Shown: positions 25,023 through 34,147 of the stretch, piece by piece
Numbering within the stretch: position 1 is the stretch's first letter
Layout: every line of letters begins with the position of its first letter
Origin: Guptibacillus hwajinpoensis
GTDB lineage: Bacteria; Bacillota; Bacilli; Bacillales; Guptibacillaceae
Assembly: GCF_001039475.1 (NCBI RefSeq)
Contig: NZ_LELK01000001.1
Span: 872,793-936,792, forward strand
DNA: 64,000 nt
Reading direction: 5' to 3'
Position numbers and translations under genes: made by a program
Notes under the pieces: model-generated
Databases searched by the model: none
Told to the model about the DNA's origin: nothing
Seen by the model: the letters and a program-made list of their open reading frames with translations, nothing else

Positions 25023-27734
25023 TTAGTTTGCAATTTTGTCGCGAAGAACCATTTGAAGGATTCCGCCGTGACGATAGTAGTCGATTTCAACTTCACTATC
25101 AAAACGAGCTAGAACTTTAAATGTTTGCTTTTCGCCTTCAGGTGAAGTAGCTGTTACGTTGATTTCGTCTCTTGGTTTAACGTTCTCTGTAATTTCAACA
25201 TCAAACGTTTCTTTACCAGTTAAGTTATACGTATCAGCACTTTCGCCATCTCTAAATTGAAGAGGAAGCACACCCATAAGAACAAGGTTACTGCGGTGAA
25301 TTCTTTCATAGCTTTCAGCGATAACCGTTTTGATTCCAAGAAGATTCGTTCCTTTAGCAGCCCAGTCACGTGAGCTTCCCATGCCGTAATCTTTACCAGC
25401 AAGAACTACAAGACCTGTTCCTTCTTCTTTATACTTCATAGCTGCATCGTAAATCGGCATAACTTCATCCGTTTTCCAGAAAGTAGTCCAGCCACCTTCT
25501 GTACCTGGTGCAATTTCATTACGGATACGAATGTTTCCGAATGTACCACGCATCATAACTTCGTGGTTACCACGACGAGAACCATAAGAGTTAAAGTCAA
25601 TTGGGCGTACGCCGTTATCTTGCAAATACTGTCCTGCAGGCATTTCTTTCGCAATCGCACCTGCTGGTGAAATGTGATCCGTTGTAACGGAATCGCCGAA
25701 CTTCGCAACCGCTCTTAGGTCTTTAAGCTCATGAATATCTTCTGGATCTTTAGAAAGATTTTCGAAGAATGGAGGGTTTTGAATATAAGTGGACTCATCA
25801 TCCCAGTTATATAGTTCTCCTTCACTAGTGCTCAATTCATTCCAACGTTTATTTTCATCAAACACTGTTTTATACTGACGCTTAAACATTTCAGGTGTAA
25901 CAGTCTCAGCAACTGCTTTCTTAATTTCTTCTGCTGATGGCCATAGATCTTTCAAGAATACATCGTTGCCATCTTTGTCTTTACCAAATGATTCAGAGTG
26001 AAGATCAAAGTCAACAGTTCCCGCAAGTGCATAAGCCACTACTAGCGGTGGTGAAGCTAGGTAGTTTGCTTTCACAAGAGGATGAATGCGTCCTTCAAAG
26101 TTACGGTTACCAGATAGAACTGAAGTTACTGTAAGATCTGACTTAGCAACAGCATCTTCAATTTCTTCTTTAAGTGGACCAGAGTTACCGATACATGTTG
26201 TACAGCCGTAACCAACAAGGTGGAAACCAAGATCTCTCAAGTAAGGCATAAGCCCTGACTTATCAAGGTAGTCAGTTACAACTTTTGATCCTGGAGCAAG
26301 ACTTGTTTTAACGTACTCAGGAACTTTAAGACCTTTTTCAACAGCCTTCTTCGCAAGAAGTGCTGCTCCAAGCATAACAGACGGGTTCGAAGTATTTGTA
26401 CAGCTAGTAATCGCAGCGATTGCAACTGCACCAGTCTTCATTGTTACTTCTTTGCCATCGTTAAATTTAACAACTGCTTCTTTATCGATTTCTTTCTTAT
26501 CCATACCTAGACCCTGGTTGCCTTGAGGAGCTGTAAGTGCTTTGTTAAATTCTTTTTTCATATCAGAAAGAAGAATTAAATCCTGTGGACGCTTAGGTCC
26601 TGCAAGACTTGGTTCTACTGTTCCAAGATCAAGTTCAACAACACTAGAGAAATCAGGATCTTCTGATTCTGGTGTATAGAATAAGCCGTTAGCAATTGAA
26701 TATTCACGAACAAGATTGATGTGCTCTTCAGAGCGACCAGTTAAGCGCATGTACTCTAACGCTTCTTCATCTACTGGGAAGAAGCTACAAGTAGACCCTT
26801 GCTCAGGTGCCATGTTTGAAATTGTCGCACGGTCTGCAAGCGGCATGCCAGATAGACCAGGACCGAAGAATTCAACGAATTTACCAACAACTTTTTTCTC
26901 ACGAAGAAGCTGCGTCACTTTCAATGCAAGATCAGTTGCAGTTGTTCCGCTTGGAAGTTCACCAATAAGTTTCACACCAATAACTTCAGGTACAGGGAAA
27001 TAAGAAGGTTGACCAAGCATTCCTGCTTCAGCTTCGATACCACCTACGCCCCATCCAAGGACGCCAAGACCATTGATCATTGTTGTATGGGAATCTGTTC
27101 CGAATAGTGTATCTGGATAAGCGATATTCTCACCATCTACCGTATTTTCTTGAACAACGTTCGCAACGTACTCAAGGTTTACTTGGTGAACGATACCCGT
27201 TGCCGGTGGAACGGCACGATAGTTATCAAATGCATCTTGAGCCCATTTAAGGAACTTATAACGCTCAAGGTTACGTTCAAATTCTTTATTCATATTAAAT
27301 TCAAGCGCATCATCAGAAGCATATTTATCAACCTGTACTGAGTGGTCAATTACAAGATCCACTGGAATTTCAGGGTTGATTTTGTCAGGGTCTCCACCAA
27401 TGTCTGCCATTGCTTTACGAAGTGACGCAAGGTCAACAACAGCTGGTACGCCTGTGAAATCCTGAAGAATAACGCGTGAAGGTTTAAATGGTACGTCAAT
27501 ATCTTTGTTTTGCTCGCTAGTTCCCCATTTAGCGAGATTTTCGATATGTTCTTCTTTAATTACTTTACCGTCATACTGACGTAGAACTGATTCAAGCAAA
27601 ATCTTGATCGTATAAGGGAGCTTGCTTACTTTAGCGATACCTGCTTCTTCTAGCGCCTGAAGGCGATAGAAGGAATATGATTTACCATTGGCATCGAATG
27701 TTGCTTTTGAGTTATAAAGTTCATGATTTGCCAT
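25023..27734 (-). CDS. acnA: Aconitate hydratase (aconitase A)
   Basis: 903-residue aconitase of the AcnA/IRP type, called citB in B. subtilis. It interconverts citrate and isocitrate in the TCA cycle using a [4Fe-4S] cluster. The three cluster cysteines are in TSCTNTSNP (about residue 440) and [10 protein letters not shown] (about residues 505-508). Length and C-terminal swivel domain ([14 protein letters not shown]) are complete. When iron is short, the cluster-free protein can bind RNA in this family. GGAGGGAA precedes the ATG. It is divergent from sspO, as in B. subtilis. Confidence 0.95.
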   Translation of the reverse strand: MANHELYNSKATFDANGKSYSFYRLQALEEAGIAKVSKLPYTIKILLESVLRQYDGKVIKEEHIENLAKWGTSEQNKDIDVPFKPSRVILQDFTGVPAVVDLASLRKAMADIGGDPDKINPEIPVDLVIDHSVQVDKYASDDALEFNMNKEFERNLERYKFLKWAQDAFDNYRAVPPATGIVHQVNLEYVANVVQENTVDGENIAYPDTLFGTDSHTTMINGLGVLGWGVGGIEAEAGMLGQPSYFPVPEVIGVKLIGELPSGTTATDLALKVTQLLREKKVVGKFVEFFGPGLSGMPLADRATISNMAPEQGSTCSFFPVDEEALEYMRLTGRSEEHINLVREYSIANGLFYTPESEDPDFSSVVELDLGTVEPSLAGPKRPQDLILLSDMKKEFNKALTAPQGNQGLGMDKKEIDKEAVVKFNDGKEVTMKTGAVAIAAITSCTNTSNPSVMLGAALLAKKAVEKGLKVPEYVKTSLAPGSKVVTDYLDKSGLMPYLRDLGFHLVGYGCTTCIGNSGPLKEEIEDAVAKSDLTVTSVLSGNRNFEGRIHPLVKANYLASPPLVVAYALAGTVDFDLHSESFGKDKDGNDVFLKDLWPSAEEIKKAVAETVTPEMFKRQYKTVFDENKRWNELSTSEGELYNWDDESTYIQNPPFFENLSKDPEDIHELKDLRAVAKFGDSVTTDHISPAGAIAKEMPAGQYLQDNGVRPIDFNSYGSRRGNHEVMMRGTFGNIRIRNEIAPGTEGGWTTFWKTDEVMPIYDAAMKYKEEGTGLVVLAGKDYGMGSSRDWAAKGTNLLGIKTVIAESYERIHRSNLVLMGVLPLQFRDGESADTYNLTGKETFDVEITENVKPRDEINVTATSPEGEKQTFKVLARFDSEVEIDYYRHGGILQMVLRDKIAN

Positions 27735-27931
27735 ATGTAGTTCCCTCCTCCAAATTGCATAACAAAGCGAATGTCGAAAAAAACGTTTTCAACTTCCCTT
27801 TATCCATCTTAGTAAATTTTCAAACATAAGTAAATAACAAGATTGTTATTATACTTCATAAGATCACCTTATCACCTTCACCACATATATTTTCTACTTC
27901 AGGAGAAATTAAAAGAACGGAGGTGATTAAC

Positions 27932-28081
27932 ATGGGTAAGCGAAAAGCAAACGGAGTTCGTCCTGGAATGAATGATGCCGACGCACAAGGAAATGGTGCA
28001 GGCTCCGATAATGAATACGCGCACGAAAATATGACGCAGGAACAACGTCAATACAATAAAAAGACGAAAAAGCGTCAATAG
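27932..28081 (+). CDS. sspO: Small acid-soluble spore protein O
   Basis: 49-residue hydrophilic protein MGKRKANGVRPGMNDADAQG.. ending in QYNKKTKKRQ, clearly of the SspO (CotK) family. CGGAGGTGA lies nine bases before the ATG. It is divergently placed from acnA, as sspO is from citB in B. subtilis, and ends in its own terminator. Forespore expression is expected from the family. Confidence 0.88.
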   Translation: MGKRKANGVRPGMNDADAQGNGAGSDNEYAHENMTQEQRQYNKKTKKRQ

Positions 28082-28086
28082 GATTG

Positions 28087-28119
28087 AAACCCGTCATCAC
28101 AAGATGACGGGTTTTTCTT
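28087..28119. terminator. Terminator between sspO and the DUF2524-like gene
   Basis: AACCCGTCATC-ACAA-GATGACGGGTTTTTC forms a GC-rich stem followed by T. It sits between two convergent genes. Confidence 0.9.
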
Positions 28120-28379
28120 TACAAATTATCGTTCATTTCTGTTTCGATTGATTGCAAATCCTGTTGAAACTGAAGTAGCTGAGCTCTCTGATGTTCAGAG
28201 GCATTTACGAGCGCATTTTCAATCTGCATCTTTGCTTCTCCAACCTCTTGCTGCAAATGCTTAAGATCTTTTCCATAGCCACTACTACTTACAATAATTT
28301 CTTGCTTTGCACTAATTGCCTGTTCGTAACCTTGCTGAGCAGCTTGAAACGACTGTTGTTTATCCTTGTTGTACGGCAT
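28119..28379 (-). CDS. DUF2524-like small protein
   Basis: 86-residue soluble helical protein, rich in Gln and Glu. The C-terminal HQRAQLLQFQQDLQSIETEM stretch resembles the DUF2524 (YtzC) pattern in which QQREQL..MRLQLQ repeats. The ATG at 28379 is preferred because AAAGGAGG lies eight bases before it. It lies between sspO and sspP on the opposite strand, interrupting their usual tandem order. The function is unknown. Confidence 0.55.
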   Translation of the reverse strand: MPYNKDKQQSFQAAQQGYEQAISAKQEIIVSSSGYGKDLKHLQQEVGEAKMQIENALVNASEHQRAQLLQFQQDLQSIETEMNDNL

Positions 28380-28494
28380 AAACCCAACCTCCTTTTCTTC
28401 TACTTTCAACATAGTGTAACCACGTACAAGCTTCCTATACGACGTGCATAAGTACTTTCCTACTGCTAATACTAATGACTAAGGAGGGATTCAT

Positions 28495-28632
28495 ATGACA
28501 GAGAGCAACACATTCAAAGACGCTCGTAAAAACGCTCCTAAGGGACATACTGGACAGCCAGAGCCAATGAAGGGCTCACATAAAGTGAAGAATAGAAACC
28601 ACACTAGACAAAAAAATGGTGAAGGGTTTTAA
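28495..28632 (+). CDS. sspP: Small acid-soluble spore protein P
   Basis: 45-residue basic hydrophilic protein [20 protein letters not shown].. with the [17 protein letters not shown] signature of SspP (CotL). AAGGAGGGA precedes the ATG by about seven bases. In B. subtilis sspO and sspP are adjacent upstream of citB; here a DUF2524-like gene intervenes. It marks the left edge of the conserved block into which the selenium locus is inserted. Confidence 0.88.
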   Translation: MTESNTFKDARKNAPKGHTGQPEPMKGSHKVKNRNHTRQKNGEGF

Positions 28633-28642
28633 ATTATTCACA

Positions 28643-28808
28643 AAGACTCTTTTCGTATACATTGTTGCTATATGAGTGGGTTCATTTCCGCTCCAGGATG
28701 CTCGCTTTCCGCGAGGCGGGCGGTGAGCCTCCTTCTGCTACAATTAGCTAAGTGTGGTTTCTTATAAAAAATCGTTTACAAAACAACAACCTCTTAGTAA
28801 AGAGCCTT
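28643..28808 (+). repeat. Intergenic repeat copy R6 (half core), left flank of the selenium locus
   Basis: AAGACTCTTTTCGTATACAT at the left and CAACAACCTCTTAGTAAAGAGCCTT at the right are the imperfect terminal inverted repeats. The middle holds TTTCCGCTCCAGGATGCTCG and one half of the GC-rich core. It has the same orientation as R7 on the far side of the selenium genes. Confidence 0.85.
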
Positions 28809-28818
28809 AATAAAACGC

Positions 28819-28846
28819 TAAAAAGACGGCCTTATGGCCGTCTTTT
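28819..28846 (-). terminator. Terminator of selA
   Basis: AAAAGACGGCC-TTAT-GGCCGTCTTTT. The stem directly follows the selA stop and has a T-run on the minus strand. Confidence 0.88.
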
Positions 28847-30236
28847 ATGGTGCGATTTCCATTAATGTGTCTAATATTACATCTTCTTCGCTCTCTGTAA
28901 CGGTGCGGAAATCCATCAAAATCCGATCTCCGTTTATTCGTGTGATGACAGGAGAAGTATGCGTTCTTAATCGTTTTTCTAACTCATTCACACTAAACGA
29001 TGATGACGCAATTGAAAGAATGTACGTAGGAAGCTCGACTGCAGGCATTGTCCCTCCGCCTACCTGTGAAGTTCCTTGAACAATTTCTGTTACATATGAA
29101 GAAGTATTTAATTGAAGCTTTTCTTCAAAACTCTCGGCACGTGATTTAATCTCATGCTCATCTTTTGTAATATCTCTAATTGCCGGAATACTATCGGTTT
29201 CGTTAAACAAATGCTGTTTAAGTGTGGCTTCAAGTGCTGCAAGCGTAAATTTATCAACTCGAAGCACCCTTGCAAGTTGATGTTTCTTTAGTTGATCAAT
29301 AAGATTTTTCTTACCAGCTATCATCCCTGCCTGCGGTCCCCCAAGCAGCTTATCTCCGCTAAATGAAACCAGGTCAGCACCTGCCTGAAGCGTTTCTTGA
29401 ACAGTCGGTTCATCGCCAATCAATGCTTTACGATAATCAAACAAAGCTCCGCTACCCAAATCTTCGTAAAAGATTACATTGTTAGCACGAGCGATGTTAG
29501 CGAGCTTTGATCTTTCCACTTCAGCTGTAAAACCGATCAGTGCAAAATTGCTGCGGTGAACTTTCATAAGCATGGCTGTTTCATCGGTAATCCCATTCTC
29601 GTAATCGTAGGGATGCGTTTTATTTGTTGTTCCAACTTCAGTTAATTTCGCACCACTTTCCTCCATTATCGAAGAAACTCGAAACGATCCACCAATCTCC
29701 ACAAGCTCTCCACGCGATACGATCACTTCCTTCTCTTCTGCTAGTGCACTGAGAATTAAGAAAACAGCAGCAGCGTTGTTATTCACTACCATCGCGGCTT
29801 CTGCACCTGTTAATTTACATATCCATTCCTCAGCTATGCTATGTCTTGATCCTCGTTCACCTTTTTCAAGGTTGTATTCAAGCGTAGAATAGCTTCTTGC
29901 TACTTCCACCATATGCTCTAGTGCAGCTTCACTAAGACGCGCTCGTCCGAGATTTGTATGAAGAACAACACCAGTAGCGTTTATAACAGACTTAAGGTTT
30001 AGCGTACCTGATTGCTGAGATTTCAAGTGAATCGTATGGATGATTTTGTTCAGAAACTCTTCTCTCGACTGAGCAGTTCCGTTGTACGAGTTATTTAATA
30101 ATTGATGACGAATTTCGTTCACTTCTTGTTGGATCATTTCCTTTACTAACGATTGAGGTAGGTCGGTTGCAATTCCCTTTTCCACCAGTTCTTCCTGTAC
30201 TAGGTGAACTGGAGGCAGTTCTCTTAACAAATTCAA
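28845..30236 (-). CDS. selA: L-seryl-tRNA(Sec) selenium transferase
   Basis: 463-residue PLP enzyme that turns seryl-tRNA(Sec) into selenocysteinyl-tRNA(Sec) using selenophosphate. Landmarks: N-terminal LRELPPVHLV tRNA-binding part, NATGVVLHTNLGRA, EYNLEKGERGSRH and the PLP lysine in SFSGDKLLGGPQAG near residue 295. The start is TTG, supported by AGGAG eight bases before it. It follows the SelW-like selenoprotein gene on the same strand with a hairpin between. It is part of a complete Sec locus with selD, selB and selC. Confidence 0.95.
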   Translation of the reverse strand: MNLLRELPPVHLVQEELVEKGIATDLPQSLVKEMIQQEVNEIRHQLLNNSYNGTAQSREEFLNKIIHTIHLKSQQSGTLNLKSVINATGVVLHTNLGRARLSEAALEHMVEVARSYSTLEYNLEKGERGSRHSIAEEWICKLTGAEAAMVVNNNAAAVFLILSALAEEKEVIVSRGELVEIGGSFRVSSIMEESGAKLTEVGTTNKTHPYDYENGITDETAMLMKVHRSNFALIGFTAEVERSKLANIARANNVIFYEDLGSGALFDYRKALIGDEPTVQETLQAGADLVSFSGDKLLGGPQAGMIAGKKNLIDQLKKHQLARVLRVDKFTLAALEATLKQHLFNETDSIPAIRDITKDEHEIKSRAESFEEKLQLNTSSYVTEIVQGTSQVGGGTMPAVELPTYILSIASSSFSVNELEKRLRTHTSPVITRINGDRILMDFRTVTESEEDVILDTLMEIAP

Positions 30237-30265
30237 TATTCTCAGCTCCTAATGGCGAAAGGAAA

Positions 30266-30285
30266 GGCACCCTTTGCCGGGTGCC
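30266..30285 (-). terminator. Hairpin between the SelW-like gene and selA, possible attenuator
   Basis: GGCACCC and GGGTGCC form a 7-bp GC-rich stem, followed on the minus strand by TTTCCTTT. The weak T tract suggests partial termination, which would set a lower level of selA than of the selenoprotein. Confidence 0.55.
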
Positions 30286-30289
30286 GATA

Positions 30290-30529
30290 CTATAAATTCA
30301 ACTTTTCCATTTCTTTAATAAATTCTTCTGGATCTGGGTAGTGACCTGATTCCAACTTGGAATGCATGCGGTCACCATTTACAGTCACTTCAAATGCTCC
30401 ACCTGAACTTGGTATTAATTCAAGTGATGTAACCCCTGTTCTAAAATGGTTAAATAACGCTTCCGCGAAACTCGCGGCTTTAGGTGCGTAGTTTCACTGC
30501 ATGCAAAACTCAATCTTAACTTTGTACAT
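30290..30529 (-). CDS. SelW-like (Rdx family) selenoprotein with in-frame UGA
   Basis: 79-residue product if the TGA at 30494-30496 is read as selenocysteine (codon 12). The N-terminus MYKVKIEFCMQ-U-NYAPKA carries the CxxU redox motif of the Rdx thioredoxin-like family (SelW/SelT/SelH); the rest, including SGGAFEVTVNGDRMHSKLESG, follows the family. A GGAGG site lies 11 bases before the ATG. A stem of CCGCGA/TCGCGG with a GTT loop starts 17 bases past the TGA, as a bacterial SECIS should. It neighbours selA and selD. It is likely a small thiol-redox protein. Confidence 0.85.
30463..30496 (-). promoter_or_regulatory. SECIS-like hairpin of the SelW-like gene
   Basis: After the UGA at 30494-30496, minus-strand bases 17-31 read CCGCGA-GTT-TCGCGG. 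This is a perfect 6-bp stem with a guanine in the apical loop at the distance expected for bacterial SECIS elements bound by SelB. Confidence 0.7.
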
Positions 30530-30626
30530 TAATTGAACGACCTCCTTAATAAAATTCCCGTTTTCCATACTATATCATTTCAAAAAATGCATGAAAAGAT
30601 TTATACTCTTGTAAGGAGGTGGTCAT

Positions 30627-31676
30627 ATGTCTAGTCATGAAAAAATTCGATTAACGTCATTCTCTTCAAAAGGTGGTTGAGGATGCAAAATTGGTCCTGA
30701 GGACCTGGCGCAAGTTTTGCGTCAATTGCCTAATAAGAAAAAAGATCCAAATTTACTTGTCGGTGTCGAAACCTCCGATGATGCTGGTGTTTACCGTTTA
30801 ACTGATGAACTTGCAATGATTCAAACGGTAGATTTCTTTACCCCTATCGTTGATGATCCATATATGTTTGGTCAAATTGCTGCAGCCAACTCATTGAGCG
30901 ATGTCTATGCGATGGGTGGTGTACCTAAAACAGTACTAAATATTGTTGGTTTTCCAATTAAGAACCTTGCCCCATCGATTCTAGCTGAAATCCTAAAAGG
31001 AGCTGCTGACAAGGTCGATGAAGCAGGTGCAGTCACTGCTGGTGGCCATTCGATTGATGATCAAGAGCCAAAGTTCGGATTATCCGTTACAGGACTTGTT
31101 CATCCAGATCAAATCTATATGAATGTTGGTGCGAAACCAGGAGACGTTCTGATTCTAACAAAGCCTATTGGAGTTGGAATTCAAACAACGGCTATTAAGC
31201 CTGAGAAACTGACTGAGGAGCAGCTTAACAAAGTTTCAAATACAATGGCTGAATTAAACAAAACTGCAGCAGAGTCTCTCTCTGGGTTAAACCCTAATGC
31301 GGTAACAGATGTTACTGGATTTGGATTACTTGGTCACGCTTATGAAATGGCGACAGGCAGCAATGTGAGTATTCATATTGATTACAACCGTGTTCCTGTT
31401 CTTCCTGGAACGTTAGAGCTTGCTGAACAAGGATTTGTCCCAGGTGGTTCTAAAGCAAACCACCGCTGGATCTCTGAATCTGTTCAGTATGAAAACTTAA
31501 GCGAACTTGAACAATATTTACTATGCGATGCTGTTACATCTGGTGGCTTACTAATAAGCCTTCCATCAGATCAAGCAGACATATACAAAAAACGCATGCG
31601 CGAAAATGGGAAAGAGGCAAGCGTTGTTGGTCATGTTACGGAGCAAGAAGATTTTGCGATAATTGCACGTAAATAA
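30627..31676 (+). CDS. selD: Selenophosphate synthetase containing selenocysteine
   Basis: 349-residue enzyme that makes selenophosphate from selenide and ATP. The TGA at 30678-30680 is codon 18 and falls in GG-U-GCK, the place of the catalytic Cys/Sec in this family. Reading it as Sec restores the full-length N-terminus, with TAAGGAGG before the ATG at 30627. Further motifs are GVETSDDAGVYRL, TVDFFTPIVDDP and the DVTGFGLLGH segment. It is transcribed away from the SelW-like gene, 97 bases apart. SelD thus depends on its own product for synthesis. Confidence 0.95.
30678..30705 (+). promoter_or_regulatory. SECIS-like hairpin of selD
   Basis: Downstream of the UGA at 30678-30680, GGTCC-TGA-GGACC forms a 5-bp GC-rich stem with a guanine in the loop at base +19 after the codon. 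The layout suits SelB-dependent recoding. Confidence 0.7.
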
Positions 31677-31686
31677 ACGCATAATT

Positions 31687-31717
31687 AAAGCGGAAGGGAT
31701 GATCCCTTCCGCTTTTC
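31687..31717. terminator. Bidirectional terminator between selD and the ABC transporter operon
   Basis: AAAGCGGAAGGGAT and ATCCCTTCCGCTTTT form a nearly perfect long stem between two convergent genes. Confidence 0.9.
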
Positions 31718-32466
31718 TAATATGCAAATATCATTTCTTCAATCTCTTCAGTAAATGCCTCAGGGCTATCGTCAAATACGACCTTTCCGTCTTTTAACGC
31801 CACAATTCTCGACGCATACCTTTTTGCGATTTTAACGTCATGAACATTCATGATTGTTAGTAATTGACGTTCTGAATGCAGTCGTTCGATCAATTGAAAA
31901 ATTCGGTTTGCTGTACCTGGATCTAGACTTGCAACAGGTTCATCACCGAGAAAAACTTCTGGCTTTTGTATCAACGCTCTTGCGATCCCAACTCTTTGCC
32001 TCTGTCCACCACTCAGCCAATCAACGCGTTGATTTAGGTACGGTAATAATTCTACCTGATTAAGAACGTCTCGAGCGAGCTCTTTCTCCTCATTCGAAAA
32101 CAAGCCAACAAGATTCCGAAACGTTGATCGAGATCCAAATAAGCCTGTATATACATTTTGTATTACTGAAAGCCTAGGAATTAATTGATGATGTTGAAAA
32201 ATCATCCCAATGTTGCTCCTGATTTGCCTTAGGCCTTCGTGATCTAATTCACTATAAACTTTCTTATTATAAGATATTTCTCCTTCTGAGAGAGGTTGAA
32301 GACCATTCAATGTTCGTATGAGAGTTGATTTACCCGCACCCGTTTTCCCGAGCACACAAACAAATTCACCTTTATAAAACGTCAGAGAGACATCACTTAA
32401 GGCAGCTATATTATTGTAGGTAACAGTACCACTTTGAATTGTTAGTAGCTCTTCCTTACATAACAT
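31717..32466 (-). CDS. Phosphonate-type ABC transporter ATPase (PhnC-like), candidate selenium uptake
   Basis: 249-residue ABC ATPase with Walker A GKTGAGKST, Q-loop FQHHQL, signature LSGGQRQRV, Walker B VFLGDEPVASLD and the switch His in MNVHDV. The sequence resembles PhnC of phosphonate/phosphite importers. It is the last gene of a three-gene importer operon that lies between selD and selB. That position suggests import of a selenium oxyanion such as selenate or selenite, but this is inference; phosphonate or phosphite remain possible. No phosphonate-breakdown genes are nearby. Confidence 0.85.
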   Translation of the reverse strand: MLCKEELLTIQSGTVTYNNIAALSDVSLTFYKGEFVCVLGKTGAGKSTLIRTLNGLQPLSEGEISYNKKVYSELDHEGLRQIRSNIGMIFQHHQLIPRLSVIQNVYTGLFGSRSTFRNLVGLFSNEEKELARDVLNQVELLPYLNQRVDWLSGGQRQRVGIARALIQKPEVFLGDEPVASLDPGTANRIFQLIERLHSERQLLTIMNVHDVKIAKRYASRIVALKDGKVVFDDSPEAFTEEIEEMIFAY

Positions 32467-33208
32467 ATTGTCTCACCCTACTCCCAAGAAAATCCACCGC
32501 AATAACGATCATCATAATGATCATCACATCCACAGCTACGGTCGAATACTGAAACGTTTTAAAATGAACAAACAATTGCTGCCCAATTCCCCCTCCACCA
32601 ACAAGACCAAGAATTAAAGATGTGCGAATCGCAACCTCAAAACGGTAGAAATAGTGTGATAACACATTTGGCCAAATTTGCGGAAAGATGGAGAAAAGCG
32701 CTCCTGGTAATGACCGTGCTCCAACGGCTTTCATCGCTTCTTGGGGCCCTTTATCTGCCGCTTCAATCAACTCTGCAATTAATTTCGATAGCACGCTCCC
32801 ATTATGAACAATAATTGCAATGGTTGCAGCGAACGGCCCAGGGCCCACTACTGTTAGAAACATTAATCCAAGTACGATCTCTGGAATCGATCGAATAAAA
32901 CTGAGCATAATCCTGATAATTCCGTAGAATCGACCCGCTGTATTTTTAGCAGCCAGAAGACTAATTGGCAGCGCAACTAGTAGCCCTACAAAACTCCCAA
33001 GAAACGCCATTCCTAGCGTCACAAAACTTGCTTCAAGCATTTTGGGGATAATACTCGTGTTCAGCGGAAACCAATTTGATAGAAAATCCACCATGTTATT
33101 AAACTGACTGAACTTTCTTATGTCGAACTCTGTAACTCTCGCGCTCCAAATCATAAATCCAATGACCACGATAAAAATAATTAGATGCTTCCATTTAAAC
33201 CATGCCAT
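32456..33208 (-). CDS. Phosphonate-type ABC transporter permease (PhnE-like)
   Basis: 250-residue membrane protein with about six hydrophobic segments (first at residues 9-21). It has a MetI-type inner-membrane permease loop of the EAA kind near residue 158 (EAMKAVGARSLPGALFSIFPQIWP). The N-terminus follows PhnE-like permeases. It overlaps the ATPase gene start by 11 bases and starts two bases after the binding-protein gene, so the three are co-translated. It would form the pore of the importer discussed for the ATPase. Confidence 0.85.
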   Translation of the reverse strand: MAWFKWKHLIIFIVVIGFMIWSARVTEFDIRKFSQFNNMVDFLSNWFPLNTSIIPKMLEASFVTLGMAFLGSFVGLLVALPISLLAAKNTAGRFYGIIRIMLSFIRSIPEIVLGLMFLTVVGPGPFAATIAIIVHNGSVLSKLIAELIEAADKGPQEAMKAVGARSLPGALFSIFPQIWPNVLSHYFYRFEVAIRTSLILGLVGGGGIGQQLFVHFKTFQYSTVAVDVMIIMMIVIAVDFLGSRVRQYVM

Positions 33209-33210
33209 GA

Positions 33211-34122
33211 TTACTCGCTTAATAATCCTTGTTTATCAGCAGCCTGACGAATACTCTCGTAGTCTTCATTACTTGCTTTTGTAAAGCTCGATGCACCAAA
33301 TGCATTTAAAATAGACTCATCTTCAATCGATAGAAATGCATTTTGAAGCTTATCAATCGTCTCATCGTCCGTTTCTTTCGTAACAGCCCATGGGTATTGG
33401 AACAACTTCTCTGATTCCCAAATCACTTTCAGCTTATCTCCATCAATCTTGCCAGATTCTAAGAGCTGGTCATAAATGGCACTATCAATTGCTCCGGCGT
33501 CAACCTGATTGTTTTGAACGGATAAAGCAGTAGCATCATGCGAGCCTGTATACTTCACTGATTCAAAACTGTTCTTATCTTGATCTTCAAATACGCCTCG
33601 ATCTTGAAGTTCAATCGATGGAATAAGTGATCCAGAAGTCGAATTTGGATCGCCAAAAGCAAACGTTTTTGAGTCACTTTGCTCTAAAAATGCATCTAGC
33701 GTATCCCAATCATTATCCGTGTTTGTAATGATATAAGAATGATAGAAAGGTTCACCATCGATTAACTGCGTGACAATCGCTTTAGCACCGCTCTTCTCAT
33801 GTGCAATGACATAAGTAAGTGGACCGAAAAAAGCCATATCAATTTGATTATAATTCATTGCTTCAACAACACCGTTATAATCTGGAAATGTGGTAATTTC
33901 CACATCTCGATCGAGTTTGTTCGAAAGTTCACCCTGAAGCTTTGTCATTGCTTCGTCAATTTCACCTTCAGTTTGAACAGGGATTACACCAATTGTAAAT
34001 GGCTTACTTTCTTTTTTATCCTCACTAGCCTGATCATCATTTTGTTGATTTGATCCACATGCCGCCAGAATGCTTACGAATAGGACCATTAACACGATTC
34101 CTAATTTCTTCATCTTTTCCAC
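33211..34122 (-). CDS. Phosphonate/selenate-type substrate-binding lipoprotein (PhnD-like)
   Basis: 303-residue binding lipoprotein with lipobox LAACG (Cys22). The domain begins FTIGVIPVQTEGEIDEAMTKLQ. The NQIDMAFFGPLTYV and FGDPNSTSGSLIPS segments are typical of PhnD-like periplasmic-binding proteins for oxyanions. It is first gene of the importer operon, 25 bases after selB ends upstream on the same strand. I recall a protein family named as a putative selenate transporter binding protein near selenium genes, but could not check membership. Ligand not proven. Confidence 0.82.
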   Translation of the reverse strand: MEKMKKLGIVLMVLFVSILAACGSNQQNDDQASEDKKESKPFTIGVIPVQTEGEIDEAMTKLQGELSNKLDRDVEITTFPDYNGVVEAMNYNQIDMAFFGPLTYVIAHEKSGAKAIVTQLIDGEPFYHSYIITNTDNDWDTLDAFLEQSDSKTFAFGDPNSTSGSLIPSIELQDRGVFEDQDKNSFESVKYTGSHDATALSVQNNQVDAGAIDSAIYDQLLESGKIDGDKLKVIWESEKLFQYPWAVTKETDDETIDKLQNAFLSIEDESILNAFGASSFTKASNEDYESIRQAADKQGLLSE

Positions 34123-34147
34123 TCCTCATCCATTAAACATCTCTTTT

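Noticed and set aside
30290-30529. Reading the SelW-like gene as a nonsense-broken pseudogene
   Set aside because: The stop is UGA in a CxxU position, a SECIS-like stem follows, and all Sec machinery genes are adjacent.
30717-31676. Start of selD downstream of the UGA at a TTG codon near 30717
   Set aside because: It would remove the catalytic GG-U-GCK motif; the ATG at 30627 has an excellent ribosome-binding site.
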